A DNA stretch of 58,292 bases. It comes from Acetobacterium sp. (GTDB lineage Bacteria > Bacillota > Clostridia > Eubacteriales > Eubacteriaceae). The notes beneath the pieces were generated by a model. That model saw nothing but the letters and a program-made list of their open reading frames with translations, made no database searches and was not told the DNA's origin. The DNA is taken from contig NZ_JAUSPS010000014.1 in NCBI RefSeq assembly GCF_030652775.1, positions 1 to 58,292 of the forward strand. Direction: 5' to 3'. A program made the position numbers and the translations under genes. Below, one piece after another: positions 34,834-43,310 of the stretch (its first letter is position 1; each line of letters starts with the position of its first letter).

Positions 34834-36510
34834 ATGCAAATGAACGTTAAAACGTGTGCTACTTCTGACGTAGTAAAGCGATGGGAAGATATTGATTGGA
34901 ACAAAGCGACTAGCTATGTTAAAAAACTGCAAATCCGTATTGTGAAGGCTCAAAAGGAGGACAAATACAATAAAGTTAAATCATTACAGTATTTGTTATC
35001 ACATTCGTTTTATGCCAAAGCATTGGCTGTAAAAAAGGTTACAGACAATAAAGGCAAAAGAACCGCCGGTGTTGATGGAGAAATCTGGAATACGCCGGAA
35101 AGTAAGTTTTACGCTATTATGAGAATGAAAAGTAGAGGTTACAAGCCACAACCCTTAAAAAGAGTTTATATTCCTAAGAAAAACGGAAAGAAAAGACCAC
35201 TCAGTATTCCAACAATGATAGATAGAGCAATGCAGACATTATATAAATTTACATTAGAACCAATTGCAGAAACTACCGCTGATCCTAATTCTTATGGATT
35301 TAGAGTAGGAAGATGCACGCAGGATGCTATCGAACAATGTTTTACTTCTCTGAACAAGAGAAAGTCCGCTAAATGGGTATTGGAGGGTGACATCAAAGGC
35401 TGTTTTGACAATATTAGTCATGAATGGATTCTTGATAATATCCCAATAGACAGAAATATCCTAAAGAAATGGCTAAAATGCGGATACATAGAAACAGGCA
35501 AACTTTTTCCAACAGAAACAGGGAGTCCTCAAGGATCACCTATTTCACCAGTAATCAGTAATATGGTCTTAGATGGACTGGAAACAGTGATTAAAGAAAA
35601 ATACCATAAGAAATCTATTAACGGAGCATGGTATTTCCCTAAAGTAAATTTTATCCGTTATGCTGATGATTTTATAGTAACTGGCGAAAGTTATGAACTA
35701 CTGGAAAAAGGAGTAATGCCAATCATCAAGGAATTTTTGACAGAAAGAGGATTAGAACTGTCAGAAGAAAAAACCGTGATCACTCATATAACAGAGGGCT
35801 TTGATTTCCTGGGATGTAATATCAAAATGTATGGAAATAAACTTTTGACAACACCTGCACAAAAGAACTATAAGGCAATCATTGAGAAAATCAGAAAGAT
35901 AATAAAGCGAAACCCATCCATAAAACAGGAAATTCTAATAAGAATTCTTAATCCAATCATCAGGGGATGGGTAAACTATCAGAAATTCAATGTATCATCT
36001 AAACGATTTGAAGATCTCGATTATGACATTTGGAAATCATTGTGGAACTGGTGCAAGAGAAGACATCCTAAAAAAGGGAAAAAATGGATTGCAAACAAAT
36101 ATTTTCATGTGATAGGTACTAGAACATGGACATTTTCAGTAAAAACAGACGGTAAAATAGACAATGGTGAGAACTTTTATCTAAAGCTAGTTTACGCTAC
36201 AAATACTGATATAAGAAGATTTACCAAAATTAAAGCAGAAGCTAATCCGTTTGATAACGAATGGCAAATATACTTTGAAGAACGAGAAGATTTAAAAATG
36301 CGTAACGAATTAAGAGGACGAAAAATCATAAATAACTTATGGAAAATGCAAAAAGGTATTTGTCCTTATTGTTCGACGAAAATCACAGCGGATACAGATT
36401 TTAGAATTCATCAACAAGATTCTCCGCTGGGAAAAAAGAAATATCTCGTACATTCAGAATGCCACCGAAACTTACATGATAAAACGAAAGACTTAGAGCT
36501 GGCTCTTTAA
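34834..36510 (+). CDS. ltrA: Group II intron reverse transcriptase/maturase with HNH endonuclease
   Basis: 558 residues. An RT N-terminal region (residues ~10-80) is followed by reverse transcriptase motifs including the active-site IRYADDF near residue 277. The maturase (X) domain and the C-terminal HNH nuclease (CPYC, then DFRIHQQD and HSECHRNLH) are complete. The intact protein should support splicing and target-primed retrotransposition. AAAGGAG lies 4 nt before ATG 34834 and 10 nt before ATG 34840; the second may be the real start. It lies entirely within domain IV of the intron. Confidence 0.93.
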   Translation: MQMNVKTCATSDVVKRWEDIDWNKATSYVKKLQIRIVKAQKEDKYNKVKSLQYLLSHSFYAKALAVKKVTDNKGKRTAGVDGEIWNTPESKFYAIMRMKSRGYKPQPLKRVYIPKKNGKKRPLSIPTMIDRAMQTLYKFTLEPIAETTADPNSYGFRVGRCTQDAIEQCFTSLNKRKSAKWVLEGDIKGCFDNISHEWILDNIPIDRNILKKWLKCGYIETGKLFPTETGSPQGSPISPVISNMVLDGLETVIKEKYHKKSINGAWYFPKVNFIRYADDFIVTGESYELLEKGVMPIIKEFLTERGLELSEEKTVITHITEGFDFLGCNIKMYGNKLLTTPAQKNYKAIIEKIRKIIKRNPSIKQEILIRILNPIIRGWVNYQKFNVSSKRFEDLDYDIWKSLWNWCKRRHPKKGKKWIANKYFHVIGTRTWTFSVKTDGKIDNGENFYLKLVYATNTDIRRFTKIKAEANPFDNEWQIYFEEREDLKMRNELRGRKIINNLWKMQKGICPYCSTKITADTDFRIHQQDSPLGKKKYLVHSECHRNLHDKTKDLELAL

Positions 36511-36529
36511 CTAGAGTTTATGAAAGCTT

Positions 36530-36563
36530 GAGCCGTATGAGGGGAAACTCTCACGTACGGTTC
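36530..36563 (+). ncRNA. Group II intron domain V
   Basis: 34-nt hairpin GAGCCGTATG...CGTACGGTTC with a GAAA-type tetraloop context, the catalytic hallmark of group II introns. Domain VI and the 3' splice site follow within 36 nt. Confidence 0.92.
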
Positions 36564-36601
36564 TTAGAGGGGAAAGGAGTAGTAATACTCCTGACCTACT
36601 C

Positions 36602-37459
36602 GATCAGCTGATCGAGAATAAACAGAAATTCATCGGTCAGATCATGACCAGTAAACTTCCTGGAAGGTCTTGTGAAGATGTGGACGAACAGGCGTTATCC
36701 TATGCCGAAGTCAAAGCCCTGGCCACTGGCAATCCGCTTATCAAAGAGAAAATGGATCTCGATGTAAAAGTCACCAAGCTGAAGCTGATCAAAGCCAATT
36801 TTGTCAGCCAACGCTATCGTCTGGAGGACAATATCTTAAAAGCCTACCCAAGAGCTATTAGTATCCAAACCGAACAGAAAAACGCCTTAATTGAGGATCA
36901 GAAGCTCTTTGAATCAAAACGGCCATCCAAGGATCATTTTGAAATGACCATCGGCAATGTCTTTCATACCGACAAGAAGGAAGCCGGCACCGCCATTCTG
37001 GAAGTGATTAAAAAGCTGAAAGACGATAAAACACGATTAATTGGTCAGTATGCCGGTTTTAAAATGGCAGCCAAGTATGCCGGTTTCGATGGGGTGGATC
37101 TTTATCTAAAAAATCAGGCCACCCATACCGTCCATTTGGGTACCGATCCCCTGGGAAATATCACCCGAATCGGTCATGTCCTGGAAAGCATCCCGGAACA
37201 GATTAAAAAATGTGAAATGAATATCCAGGATACCGTGGAACGGCTGGAAAACGCCAGGGATGAGGTTAAAAAGCCTTTTCCCCAGGAGCAGGAACTAAAC
37301 GACTACCTGCTTCGCTTAAACGAGTTAAATACGATTCTCAGCGTCGAACATTCCGACCATTCCCAGGGAACCCCGGATAATGAAGCAACCCAAGCGGATC
37401 ACCTGGAATATATGGAAATGTGTGCCATTGACGAAGGTGAATGGGAGCCGGAGCAATAA
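36602..37459 (+). pseudogene. C-terminal fragment of a plasmid/ICE SNF2-type helicase-methylase
   Basis: About 285 residues open from the intron boundary (DQLIENKQKFIGQIMTSK...). They match the conserved tail of the very large SNF2 helicase/DNA methylase proteins of conjugative elements: SCEDVDEQALSYAEVKALA, GNPLIKEKMDLD, KLKLIKANF, then the GQYAGFKM block. The N-terminal thousand or more residues are missing because the intron junction cuts the gene. The frame is offset by two nucleotides from hydA, so splicing cannot create a meaningful fusion. ATG 36644 is internal, not a true start. Confidence 0.8.
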
Positions 37460-37504
37460 TTTGAATCAATCAATGATAATAAAAGGAAGGAATAGAAAAA
37501 CCGA

Positions 37505-37633
37505 ATGGGAAAATCGATCAGCCAAGAAGTAGCAAAACCGTCAACAGGCTCCTGCATGCACGAGCTTGTTGAATCAGATATTAAAAGTAAAAAAATTCGT
37601 ATTTTACGCAAGCTGAATATTTCTTTTCAATAA
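37505..37633 (+). CDS. Short hypothetical protein, 42 residues
   Basis: MGKSISQEVAKPSTGSC... is basic at its C-terminus and begins 45 nt after the helicase fragment. A purine-rich AAGGAAGG lies about 15 nt upstream, rather far for a ribosome site. A terminator follows directly. No family recognised. The position after the helicase-methylase gene is often taken by a small ORF in such elements. Confidence 0.4.
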   Translation: MGKSISQEVAKPSTGSCMHELVESDIKSKKIRILRKLNISFQ

Positions 37634-37636
37634 CAA

Positions 37637-37678
37637 AGGGGTGTGTAGTAGTCGTTTGATTGCTGCACACCCTTTTTG
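37637..37678 (+). terminator. Rho-independent terminator
   Basis: GGGTGTGTAG pairs with CTGCACACCC (one G-T pair), followed by TTTTT. Confidence 0.8.
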
Positions 37679-37714
37679 TTGTGCTTAAAATTGATTTAAG
37701 AAGGATACTACATG

Positions 37715-37995
37715 TGAATAATGAGGGTGGGGACAACGTTAGACCACCGAAAACAGAAGCGTAGTGTGATAGAGCCTAAATAATAAATCTATTCGGCCTT
37801 TTAATGTGCTGCTGCATTAAAATGTCGTCATTGGGGATGAGAACGTAAACCCAAGTAAAATAATCACGGTTCGGGGGAAACTTCGGGAGAGATTTTGGAT
37901 TCGTTAAGGTGATAGTCACCTATGTAGTTTGGACGAAGGATAATGAGAATCCAGTGGTCATGAAAAAACCACCTATCCAGCAGACTTTTTTATGA
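37715..37995 (+). ncRNA. Candidate structured non-coding RNA
   Basis: About 280 nt with no open frame but many nested helices. Examples are GGTGG/CCACC (37726-37747), TTAATG/CATTAA (37800-37820) and AGGTGA-TAG-TCACCT (37907-37921). That last hairpin lies inside an outer helix TGGATT...AATCCA with TCGT/ACGA. A terminal GTGGT/ACCAC hairpin stands before a T-run at 37986. It lies between two terminators on the plasmid side. Length and multi-stem shape would fit a large ornate RNA such as the raiA-type class, but I cannot confirm any family. Confidence 0.45.
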
Positions 37996-38000
37996 AAAGA

Positions 38001-38056
38001 CGTAGAAATGACAAGTTTTAAGCTTTTTTGATTTCAGGATTTCTACGCCCTTTTTT
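38001..38056 (+). terminator. Terminator hairpin
   Basis: CGTAGAAAT (38001-38009) pairs with ATTTCTACG (38039-38047), followed by CCTTTTTT. Both flanks of the RNA candidate are thus closed by hairpins. Confidence 0.65.
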
Positions 38057-38133
38057 AGTGATTGAAAAAGAAAATAAAAGGGTTTTGATCGCAATTACTA
38101 GCTTTTTAACATTATCCGTACTTATGGTAAATC

Positions 38134-38150
38134 TGTTTCCTCGGGAAACA
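38134..38150 (+). promoter_or_regulatory. Noc/parS-like palindrome, site 1
   Basis: TGTTTCCTCGGGAAACA, a 17-nt near-palindrome found five times, only on the plasmid side of the intron and always between genes. It differs from the Bacillus Noc site ATTTCCCGGGAAAT mainly by one central base and resembles parS in its outer arms. Confidence 0.6.
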
Positions 38151-38353
38151 AAAAACAATCAAGGAGGTTATTGCATAAGAAAAAATGAATCATTGTGTTT
38201 AGACGTGTCAAAAAGGGGTTACTAGTAAGAATAACAGACACAAAGGAGGTGTATCAGTAAAAAAAGTGATGAAAATACAATGTTTCGACATTTGGATATA
38301 GTCACGAATCGGGTTTAGGATTATAAAACAAGAATTTGAGAGGTGAGCTACAA

Positions 38354-39175
38354 ATGAACTCTGTATTTGAAAGTTATGCAGATGTTGTTAAAAATGAGTT
38401 GGGGTATTATCCGGTATTTCTTCCGGGTTATCCATTATCACTGGGCGATTTTGGAACGGTTGATGACGGAAAATTCACTCGAGAAGGTAGTGTAAAAAAT
38501 TTTGACTTCATAGTAAAGGAATTAACGGGAGAAGCACCTGATAATAAAATTGATTTTAGCAAAGGTGTTGATTTTAAGGTGTCATTAGCTCCCAGCATCA
38601 CGGCTCCTGGTATGTTTGAAGCAAGTTTAAAAATTGCGTTTGGTGATTCGTCAAATGTATTTTTTTCATTTAACAATTGCCAAACTACTTTAATTGATAA
38701 TTATCAAGAATTAAAAAAGAAAATCATTGAACTCTATAATAAAGGTGATTGGGTAAAAGATTATTATGTCATCACTGAGTTAATAAAAGCAGATCGATCC
38801 ACTGTCATTTTAGCAGATAGCAGTGAAGCAGAGATAGATTTTGGAGTTGCGATACCAATTGGTGCTAATATACCAATCCCACAGCTCAAAATGGATTTTC
38901 TTGATGGAAAACTTGACGTCAATGAATCATTCAGTTCTAATATATCAACAAAAATCATCGCTAAGTCCGGACTTAAACCACTAATCAAATTGTCGAAATT
39001 AAAAGTAAAATTAAGTGGAGAAGCGAAACTGGATGCAGCTATCTACAAGGGAATTGTTGATGAGATCAGTGACAAATTCGGCAGAGATCGAGAATTATCA
39101 GTTGACACTGATAAGTTAGAATCGGATAATGAGATCGTCCTAACACTTGAAGAAGTTGATGTGAAGGAGATCTAA
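38354..39175 (+). CDS. Unrecognised beta-rich protein, 273 residues
   Basis: It starts MNSVFESYADVVKNELGYYP followed by a Gly/Pro-rich turn segment (PGYPLSLGDFGTVDDG). Alternating hydrophobic stretches, predicted strands, continue through the middle, then a short hydrophobic segment (VAIPIGANIPIPQLKMDF) and an acidic tail. No signal peptide. ATG 38354 is chosen because GAGGTGAG lies upstream. It is monocistronic, with a terminator at 39246. The N-terminal pattern vaguely recalls pore-forming gasdermin-like proteins of defense systems, but I cannot support a family. Function unknown. Confidence 0.65.
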   Translation: MNSVFESYADVVKNELGYYPVFLPGYPLSLGDFGTVDDGKFTREGSVKNFDFIVKELTGEAPDNKIDFSKGVDFKVSLAPSITAPGMFEASLKIAFGDSSNVFFSFNNCQTTLIDNYQELKKKIIELYNKGDWVKDYYVITELIKADRSTVILADSSEAEIDFGVAIPIGANIPIPQLKMDFLDGKLDVNESFSSNISTKIIAKSGLKPLIKLSKLKVKLSGEAKLDAAIYKGIVDEISDKFGRDRELSVDTDKLESDNEIVLTLEEVDVKEI

Positions 39176-39245
39176 GAGTTAAGTGTTGGTCAGGAAAAAT
39201 TCGTGAAACGAAAATAAGCCTTCGTGAAAAATTACTATGATTATT

Positions 39246-39284
39246 AATTGAGCTATTGTATAGAATTAATACAGTAGCTTTTTT
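39246..39284 (+). terminator. Rho-independent terminator
   Basis: AGCTATTGTAT pairs with ATACAGTAGCT (one mismatch), followed by seven T residues. Confidence 0.8.
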
Positions 39285-39328
39285 TGTTGCTAAAATTCTA
39301 GAATTTTTGTCTCATTCTTAAGTGGTTT

Positions 39329-39344
39329 ATTTCCTCGGGAAACA
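39329..39344 (+). promoter_or_regulatory. Noc/parS-like palindrome, site 2
   Basis: ATTTCCTCGGGAAACA between the beta-rich gene and dinB copy 2. Same core and orientation as site 1. Confidence 0.6.
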
Positions 39345-39401
39345 GGAATTAAAAAATTGAATGTAATCAATAGATGAATACCCTTTGGTTATAATTTATT
39401 A

Positions 39402-39448
39402 TTGACAATATATCATAAAAGGGTATATTATTAATAGAACGAACGTTC
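39402..39448 (+). promoter_or_regulatory. Second dinB promoter with perfect LexA box
   Basis: TTGACA (39402-39407), TATATT (39424-39429) with a 16-nt spacer, and GAACGAACGTTC (39437-39448), an exact match to GAACNNNNGTTC at the predicted start of transcription. The layout is the same as upstream of the first dinB. Confidence 0.8.
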
Positions 39449-39480
39449 GTCCTATTTGGTGATTTAGTGGGGGTGAAGAA

Positions 39481-40734
39481 ATGGATCGAGTTATTTTACA
39501 CAGTGATATGAATTCGTTCTATGCAGCGGTGGAGTGTTTATATAATCCTGAGATCAGAGATAAACCGGTGGCCGTTGGTGGTAATCCGGAAAAACGTCAC
39601 GGGATTATCCTTGCCAAAAATGAGAAAGCCAAGAAAGCCGGCGTTAAGACCGGAGAAGCCTTGTGGCAGGCGATGGGAAAATGTCCAGGGCTTATCATTG
39701 TCCCGCCGAATTATGAGCGTTACCTCAGGTATTCAAAGTTGTCCAGACAGATATACAACCGGTACTCGGATCAGGTGGAGCCTTATGGCCTCGATGAGTC
39801 GTGGGTCGATTGTACGAATAGTGTGAAAATTCACGGTTCAGGTGAGGAAATTGCCCAAAAGATCAGTGCGGAAATCAAAGATGAACTGGGAGTAACGGTA
39901 TCAATCGGAGTATCCTGGAACAAGATTTTTGCAAAGTATGGATCGGATTACAAGAAGCCGGATGCGATCACAGTGATCACTCGAGATAATTATAAAAAAA
40001 TCGTCTGGGAACAGGAAGCAGGGGATCTGCTTTATGTGGGGCGGTCTACTCAGAAAAAACTTTTAAAATATGGAATTTATACCATTGGTCAATTAGCAGA
40101 GAGTAATCTTGACTTTCTGATTCAAATATTTGGTAAGATGGGCACTGTTCTATGGCAGTTTGCCAATGGTTTGGATGATAGCCCGGTTAAAAGCTTTGAT
40201 GAGCATTATAATGGCAATGAACGACTGATTAAAAGCATCGGCAACAGCATTACCACACCCAGGGATCTAACCAATCTGAAGGACGTCAAGATCATCATTT
40301 ATATGCTTACCGAGAGCGTGGCCATGCGTTTAAGGGAAACCGGATGTTATTGTCAGACGGTGGCCATTCATGTTCGAAATAAAGAGCTACATAGCTTCAC
40401 CAGGCAAATGAAGCTCCAGAAACCATCGGATCTGACCAATGAAATTGCCAGAGCTGCTATTGATCTGTTTGTAAGAAGCTATGATTTCAGTTCGGACATC
40501 CGCTCCATGGGCGTGAGGGTTACAGACTTGGTACCGGATTCAACACCCATTCAACTGGATTTATTTGGCAATGAGGAATTACGGGTACGGCAAGCAAGAC
40601 TGGATGATGCCGTGGATGACCTGAAAAAACGCTTTGGCAATCTGGCGGTGCGAAGGGCCATAACCATTGATGATCAGATGGGCTGTTTGGATGCTAAAAA
40701 AGATCATGTCATCTATCCCATTTCATATTTTTAG
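39481..40734 (+). CDS. dinB: Y-family DNA polymerase (DinB/UvrX-like), plasmid-side copy
   Basis: 417 residues, the same length as the copy at 20281 and strongly similar throughout. Catalytic motifs are intact (HSDMNSFYAAVE; GLDESWVDCT, with the same D and E). Codon use is AT-richer than in the first copy. It has its own LexA-controlled promoter and is followed after 14 nt by a paralog of the small partner gene. SOS-inducible error-prone polymerases are common plasmid cargo. The paired duplication suggests transfer of an entire module between replicon and host at some time. Confidence 0.93.
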   Translation: MDRVILHSDMNSFYAAVECLYNPEIRDKPVAVGGNPEKRHGIILAKNEKAKKAGVKTGEALWQAMGKCPGLIIVPPNYERYLRYSKLSRQIYNRYSDQVEPYGLDESWVDCTNSVKIHGSGEEIAQKISAEIKDELGVTVSIGVSWNKIFAKYGSDYKKPDAITVITRDNYKKIVWEQEAGDLLYVGRSTQKKLLKYGIYTIGQLAESNLDFLIQIFGKMGTVLWQFANGLDDSPVKSFDEHYNGNERLIKSIGNSITTPRDLTNLKDVKIIIYMLTESVAMRLRETGCYCQTVAIHVRNKELHSFTRQMKLQKPSDLTNEIARAAIDLFVRSYDFSSDIRSMGVRVTDLVPDSTPIQLDLFGNEELRVRQARLDDAVDDLKKRFGNLAVRRAITIDDQMGCLDAKKDHVIYPISYF

Positions 40735-40748
40735 AAGGAGATGCTTTT

Positions 40749-40988
40749 ATGGCGGTGAAGAAGTTTGTGCCGGTGATTGCAAAATTTGAAGAAGATGGAA
40801 AAATCATTCCGATGAAGATTTTGTGGGAAGATGGCCGAGAGTTTGACGTTGACTATATCTTTGATATCCGGCCTAGATCGTCTTTGAAGATAGGCGGACA
40901 GGGAACCCGGTATCTTTGTCGAATTAAAAATAAAGACGTTTATGTCTATTACGAGAAGCCAAAATGGTATGTTGAAAGCAAAGAGTGA
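40749..40988 (+). CDS. Small conserved dinB-partner protein, second copy
   Basis: 79 residues, similar along its full length to the protein at 21550 (KKFVPVIAKFEEDGKIIP, then LKIGGQGTRYLCRI). AGAAGGAG lies before ATG 40749. The repeated linkage argues for a joint function with the polymerase. No named family. Confidence 0.75.
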   Translation: MAVKKFVPVIAKFEEDGKIIPMKILWEDGREFDVDYIFDIRPRSSLKIGGQGTRYLCRIKNKDVYVYYEKPKWYVESKE

Positions 40989-41070
40989 TAGTAGTAGGAA
41001 TTTTTTCGTAATTTGACAAAACAGTGCATTAATCTTACAATGAAAACAATACCACAAAAGGGAGGTTCAT

Positions 41071-42432
41071 TTGAAAAAGCTGATTATAAAAAAAGAACGG
41101 AATTTGTTATTGTTCAGCCATGTAATAAACGACTATCCTTTACTCAAAAAAAGACTGGAAAAACATACAACCATCGATGAGCAGATATTGAAAAAAGAAA
41201 AGGCCACGGTAGAAGAATATAATATCTACCGGATGCGCAACGATATCGTAACCCAGGCTAAGAATGAATGGGAAATCGATACGAGTCGAAGCGTGGATAT
41301 ACTGCCAGATGATAAAAAAGTACGGTGTGAAGTGTGTGGAATGCCCATTAAGAACGTATTCTACATCAAAAACTCAATCAATCAGAATAGTCTGAGAACC
41401 GGATCGGAATGCATCAAACATTTTGCAATTACAGATAAGCAGCATCTGGATAGTCTTCTAAAGAATGCCAAGCGCTTAAAACGCCGGGAAGCCATTGAAC
41501 ACATTTTCCCAGGCATCGATTTACGGATCTATCAGTGGAAAAACTTTATCGATGATCAGCCGATCATCATCAAAGATACCCTGTCAAAGCAGTATTACAC
41601 TTTAGGGGAGACATTGAGCAGTATCTATAGTTCATACTTGAAACATGAAAACAACAGTGATAAGGAATCAGAGGATCAGATCCGGGAGATATTGAGTGAA
41701 GCGGATGAGCTAATATCTGAAATTACGAAATATATTAAAAAACATAAAAACAATGTTCTCTATCCACCGAGCCGGATTTTCAGATCGATGGAGCCACAAA
41801 GCGTTGCTTTGCTGAAGCAGGACGGTTATATCACGCCAAGAACGCTGTTTCGGATCCGGGACGACGAGGTGGCCCAAAAGATATTTGAAAAATATGATGC
41901 TTTTTTTAAGACAAATAAAATCACAATCCTTAATGTCAGTCCTAAAAATGGCGTGGAATATCGAATCAAGCGCCAGGCGAATATCATCCTAAAAGCACCG
42001 TATGGCGTTTTTTGTAAGAAGTATGGTGCTGAGATTCTAAGAGTAAATGATATTGAAACCATTGCGTCAGAACGGGATCTGGTTAGTGTCGGGAAGGTCG
42101 TTGAGTACCGGTCACTGGAATCGTTGATTTATATCATGCAGGATCTATACCTGAAGGAAAGCCCATATGCCATTGAGGAACTTTATTATGAATACAATGA
42201 AGTCTATTTCTTGGTAAATAACGGTTTAAGCCGTGAATACTTAAAGGTAGAGCTGCCAGGACTGGAAGTTATCGCAAGAGAAACAGTCTATTTCAAAGGG
42301 ACTGAAAATAAAAAGAAGATTCATGTATTCCTGGACGAATGCCGTAAGAAACCTGGTAGTGTGACGAGCAGGGCAGATTATCTGTTTATGAAAGAGCAGC
42401 GTGAAGCAAATAGCAGAAGATCTGGATTTTAA
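41071..42432 (+). CDS. Hypothetical protein with zinc-finger-like motif
   Basis: 453 residues starting at TTG 41071, chosen because GGGAGG lies 6 nt upstream. Residues ~88-122 hold CEVCGMPI...SLRTGSECIKHF, a probable C4- or C3H-type metal site known from plasmid and phage hypothetical proteins. The remainder is charged and mostly helical with a few strands. No catalytic signature recognised. It follows the dinB module by 82 nt and may be on its SOS transcript. It is a candidate DNA-binding or repair accessory factor on context only. Confidence 0.65.
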   Translation: MKKLIIKKERNLLLFSHVINDYPLLKKRLEKHTTIDEQILKKEKATVEEYNIYRMRNDIVTQAKNEWEIDTSRSVDILPDDKKVRCEVCGMPIKNVFYIKNSINQNSLRTGSECIKHFAITDKQHLDSLLKNAKRLKRREAIEHIFPGIDLRIYQWKNFIDDQPIIIKDTLSKQYYTLGETLSSIYSSYLKHENNSDKESEDQIREILSEADELISEITKYIKKHKNNVLYPPSRIFRSMEPQSVALLKQDGYITPRTLFRIRDDEVAQKIFEKYDAFFKTNKITILNVSPKNGVEYRIKRQANIILKAPYGVFCKKYGAEILRVNDIETIASERDLVSVGKVVEYRSLESLIYIMQDLYLKESPYAIEELYYEYNEVYFLVNNGLSREYLKVELPGLEVIARETVYFKGTENKKKIHVFLDECRKKPGSVTSRADYLFMKEQREANSRRSGF

Positions 42433-42453
42433 TAACCTGGAGACTTCCTAATT

Positions 42454-42470
42454 TGTTTCCTCGGGAAACA
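42454..42470 (+). promoter_or_regulatory. Noc/parS-like palindrome, site 3
   Basis: TGTTTCCTCGGGAAACA, identical to site 1. A reading frame that starts inside it is not the real start of the next gene. Confidence 0.6.
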
Positions 42471-42506
42471 AGGCAAGTCTTAATTAAAAATATTGGAGAA
42501 CGAATT

Positions 42507-43181
42507 ATGGATTATATAGAAAATACTTGCAAGAATTATGTTGATTCTCCGCTTATAAGGGTTTTAATGCAGTTGATTCCTTTAGGAATCGGTTCAGCAA
42601 TAGATGTTGGAATTTGCGCTAATGTAAAAAGAATAAGTGATATGCGACAAAGAGAGTTTTTTAATGAACTAGCGGATGGAAGCGTGATTCTTGATGAAAC
42701 ACTAATAGAAAATGAAAATTTTTTACATTGTTTTTTTTCAACATATAAATATGCGATAGATTCAAGGAAAAAAGAAAAAATTGAAATGTTTGCAAGACTG
42801 CTAAAGGCATCACTAAATGAAGATGTTTTTACAGATACCGATGAGTATGAAGAATACCTTCAAATACTAAATGAACTGACTTATAGGGAATTCCTGATGT
42901 TAGTTAAATTGGACAATTTTGAAAATGACTATCCCCATAAACAGGAAGAAAGTGATTTGCAGCGTTTAGAACGGTTTTGGGAGCAATATAAAAATGAATT
43001 GATTGAAGAACTCAAGGTTCCAGAAGACGAGATTGACGCTATGATGATCAGGTTAAATAGAACTGGATGTTATGAAATTTTTTCCGGATCATATATGGCG
43101 GACATAGTAGGTGGCAAAGGCAAGGTAACTCCAACTTTTAGGCGATTGAGAAAATTAGTTAGCGATCAAGCAGCAATTTAA
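42507..43181 (+). CDS. Hypothetical helical protein, 224 residues
   Basis: MDYIENTCKNYVDSPLIRVL... Residues ~16-35 are moderately hydrophobic (VLMQLIPLGIGSAIDVGI) and could insert in a membrane. The rest is charged, acidic and helical. GGAGAA precedes ATG 42507. Flanked on both sides by Noc/parS-like palindromes and unlike anything I can name. Confidence 0.6.
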   Translation: MDYIENTCKNYVDSPLIRVLMQLIPLGIGSAIDVGICANVKRISDMRQREFFNELADGSVILDETLIENENFLHCFFSTYKYAIDSRKKEKIEMFARLLKASLNEDVFTDTDEYEEYLQILNELTYREFLMLVKLDNFENDYPHKQEESDLQRLERFWEQYKNELIEELKVPEDEIDAMMIRLNRTGCYEIFSGSYMADIVGGKGKVTPTFRRLRKLVSDQAAI

Positions 43182-43253
43182 TTATTTAGCAGGTGGAGTG
43201 ATTGGCGGTGTTTGAGATATTTTGACCCTAATACATTGATCTCTCGCTAATCA

Positions 43254-43268
43254 ATTTCCTCGGGAAAT
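43254..43268 (+). promoter_or_regulatory. Noc/parS-like palindrome, site 4
   Basis: ATTTCCTCGGGAAAT. Its outer arms equal those of the Bacillus Noc site, with one extra central T. Confidence 0.6.
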
Positions 43269-43310
43269 ATAAATGATATTTAGTAATAAGAGAAATTGAG
43301 GTGTAATAGT

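Larger units (their letters stand above)
34240..36599 (+). mobile_element. Group II intron with LtrA-type reverse transcriptase
   Basis: About 2.36 kb. The 5' end GTGCGAC fits the GUGYG consensus. Domain I-III sequence fills 34240-34830, the reverse transcriptase lies in domain IV, and a canonical domain V is at 36530-36563. Domain VI has a bulged A and the 3' end is CCTAC at 36595-36599 (boundary plus or minus a few nt). A candidate EBS1, ACAGG at 34491-34495, is complementary to the last five exon bases CCTGT (34235-34239), which supports correct insertion in hydA. The 3' flank, however, belongs to a different gene (36602-37459), so the two junctions do not match. Confidence 0.9.

Noticed and set aside
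36644..37459. Complete 271-residue protein starting at ATG 36644
   Set aside because: The frame is open back to the intron boundary and matches the interior of a much larger helicase, so this ATG is internal.
38028..38225. 65-codon frame with a hydrophobic middle
   Set aside because: It runs through a terminator hairpin and a Noc/parS-like palindrome and lacks a ribosome site.
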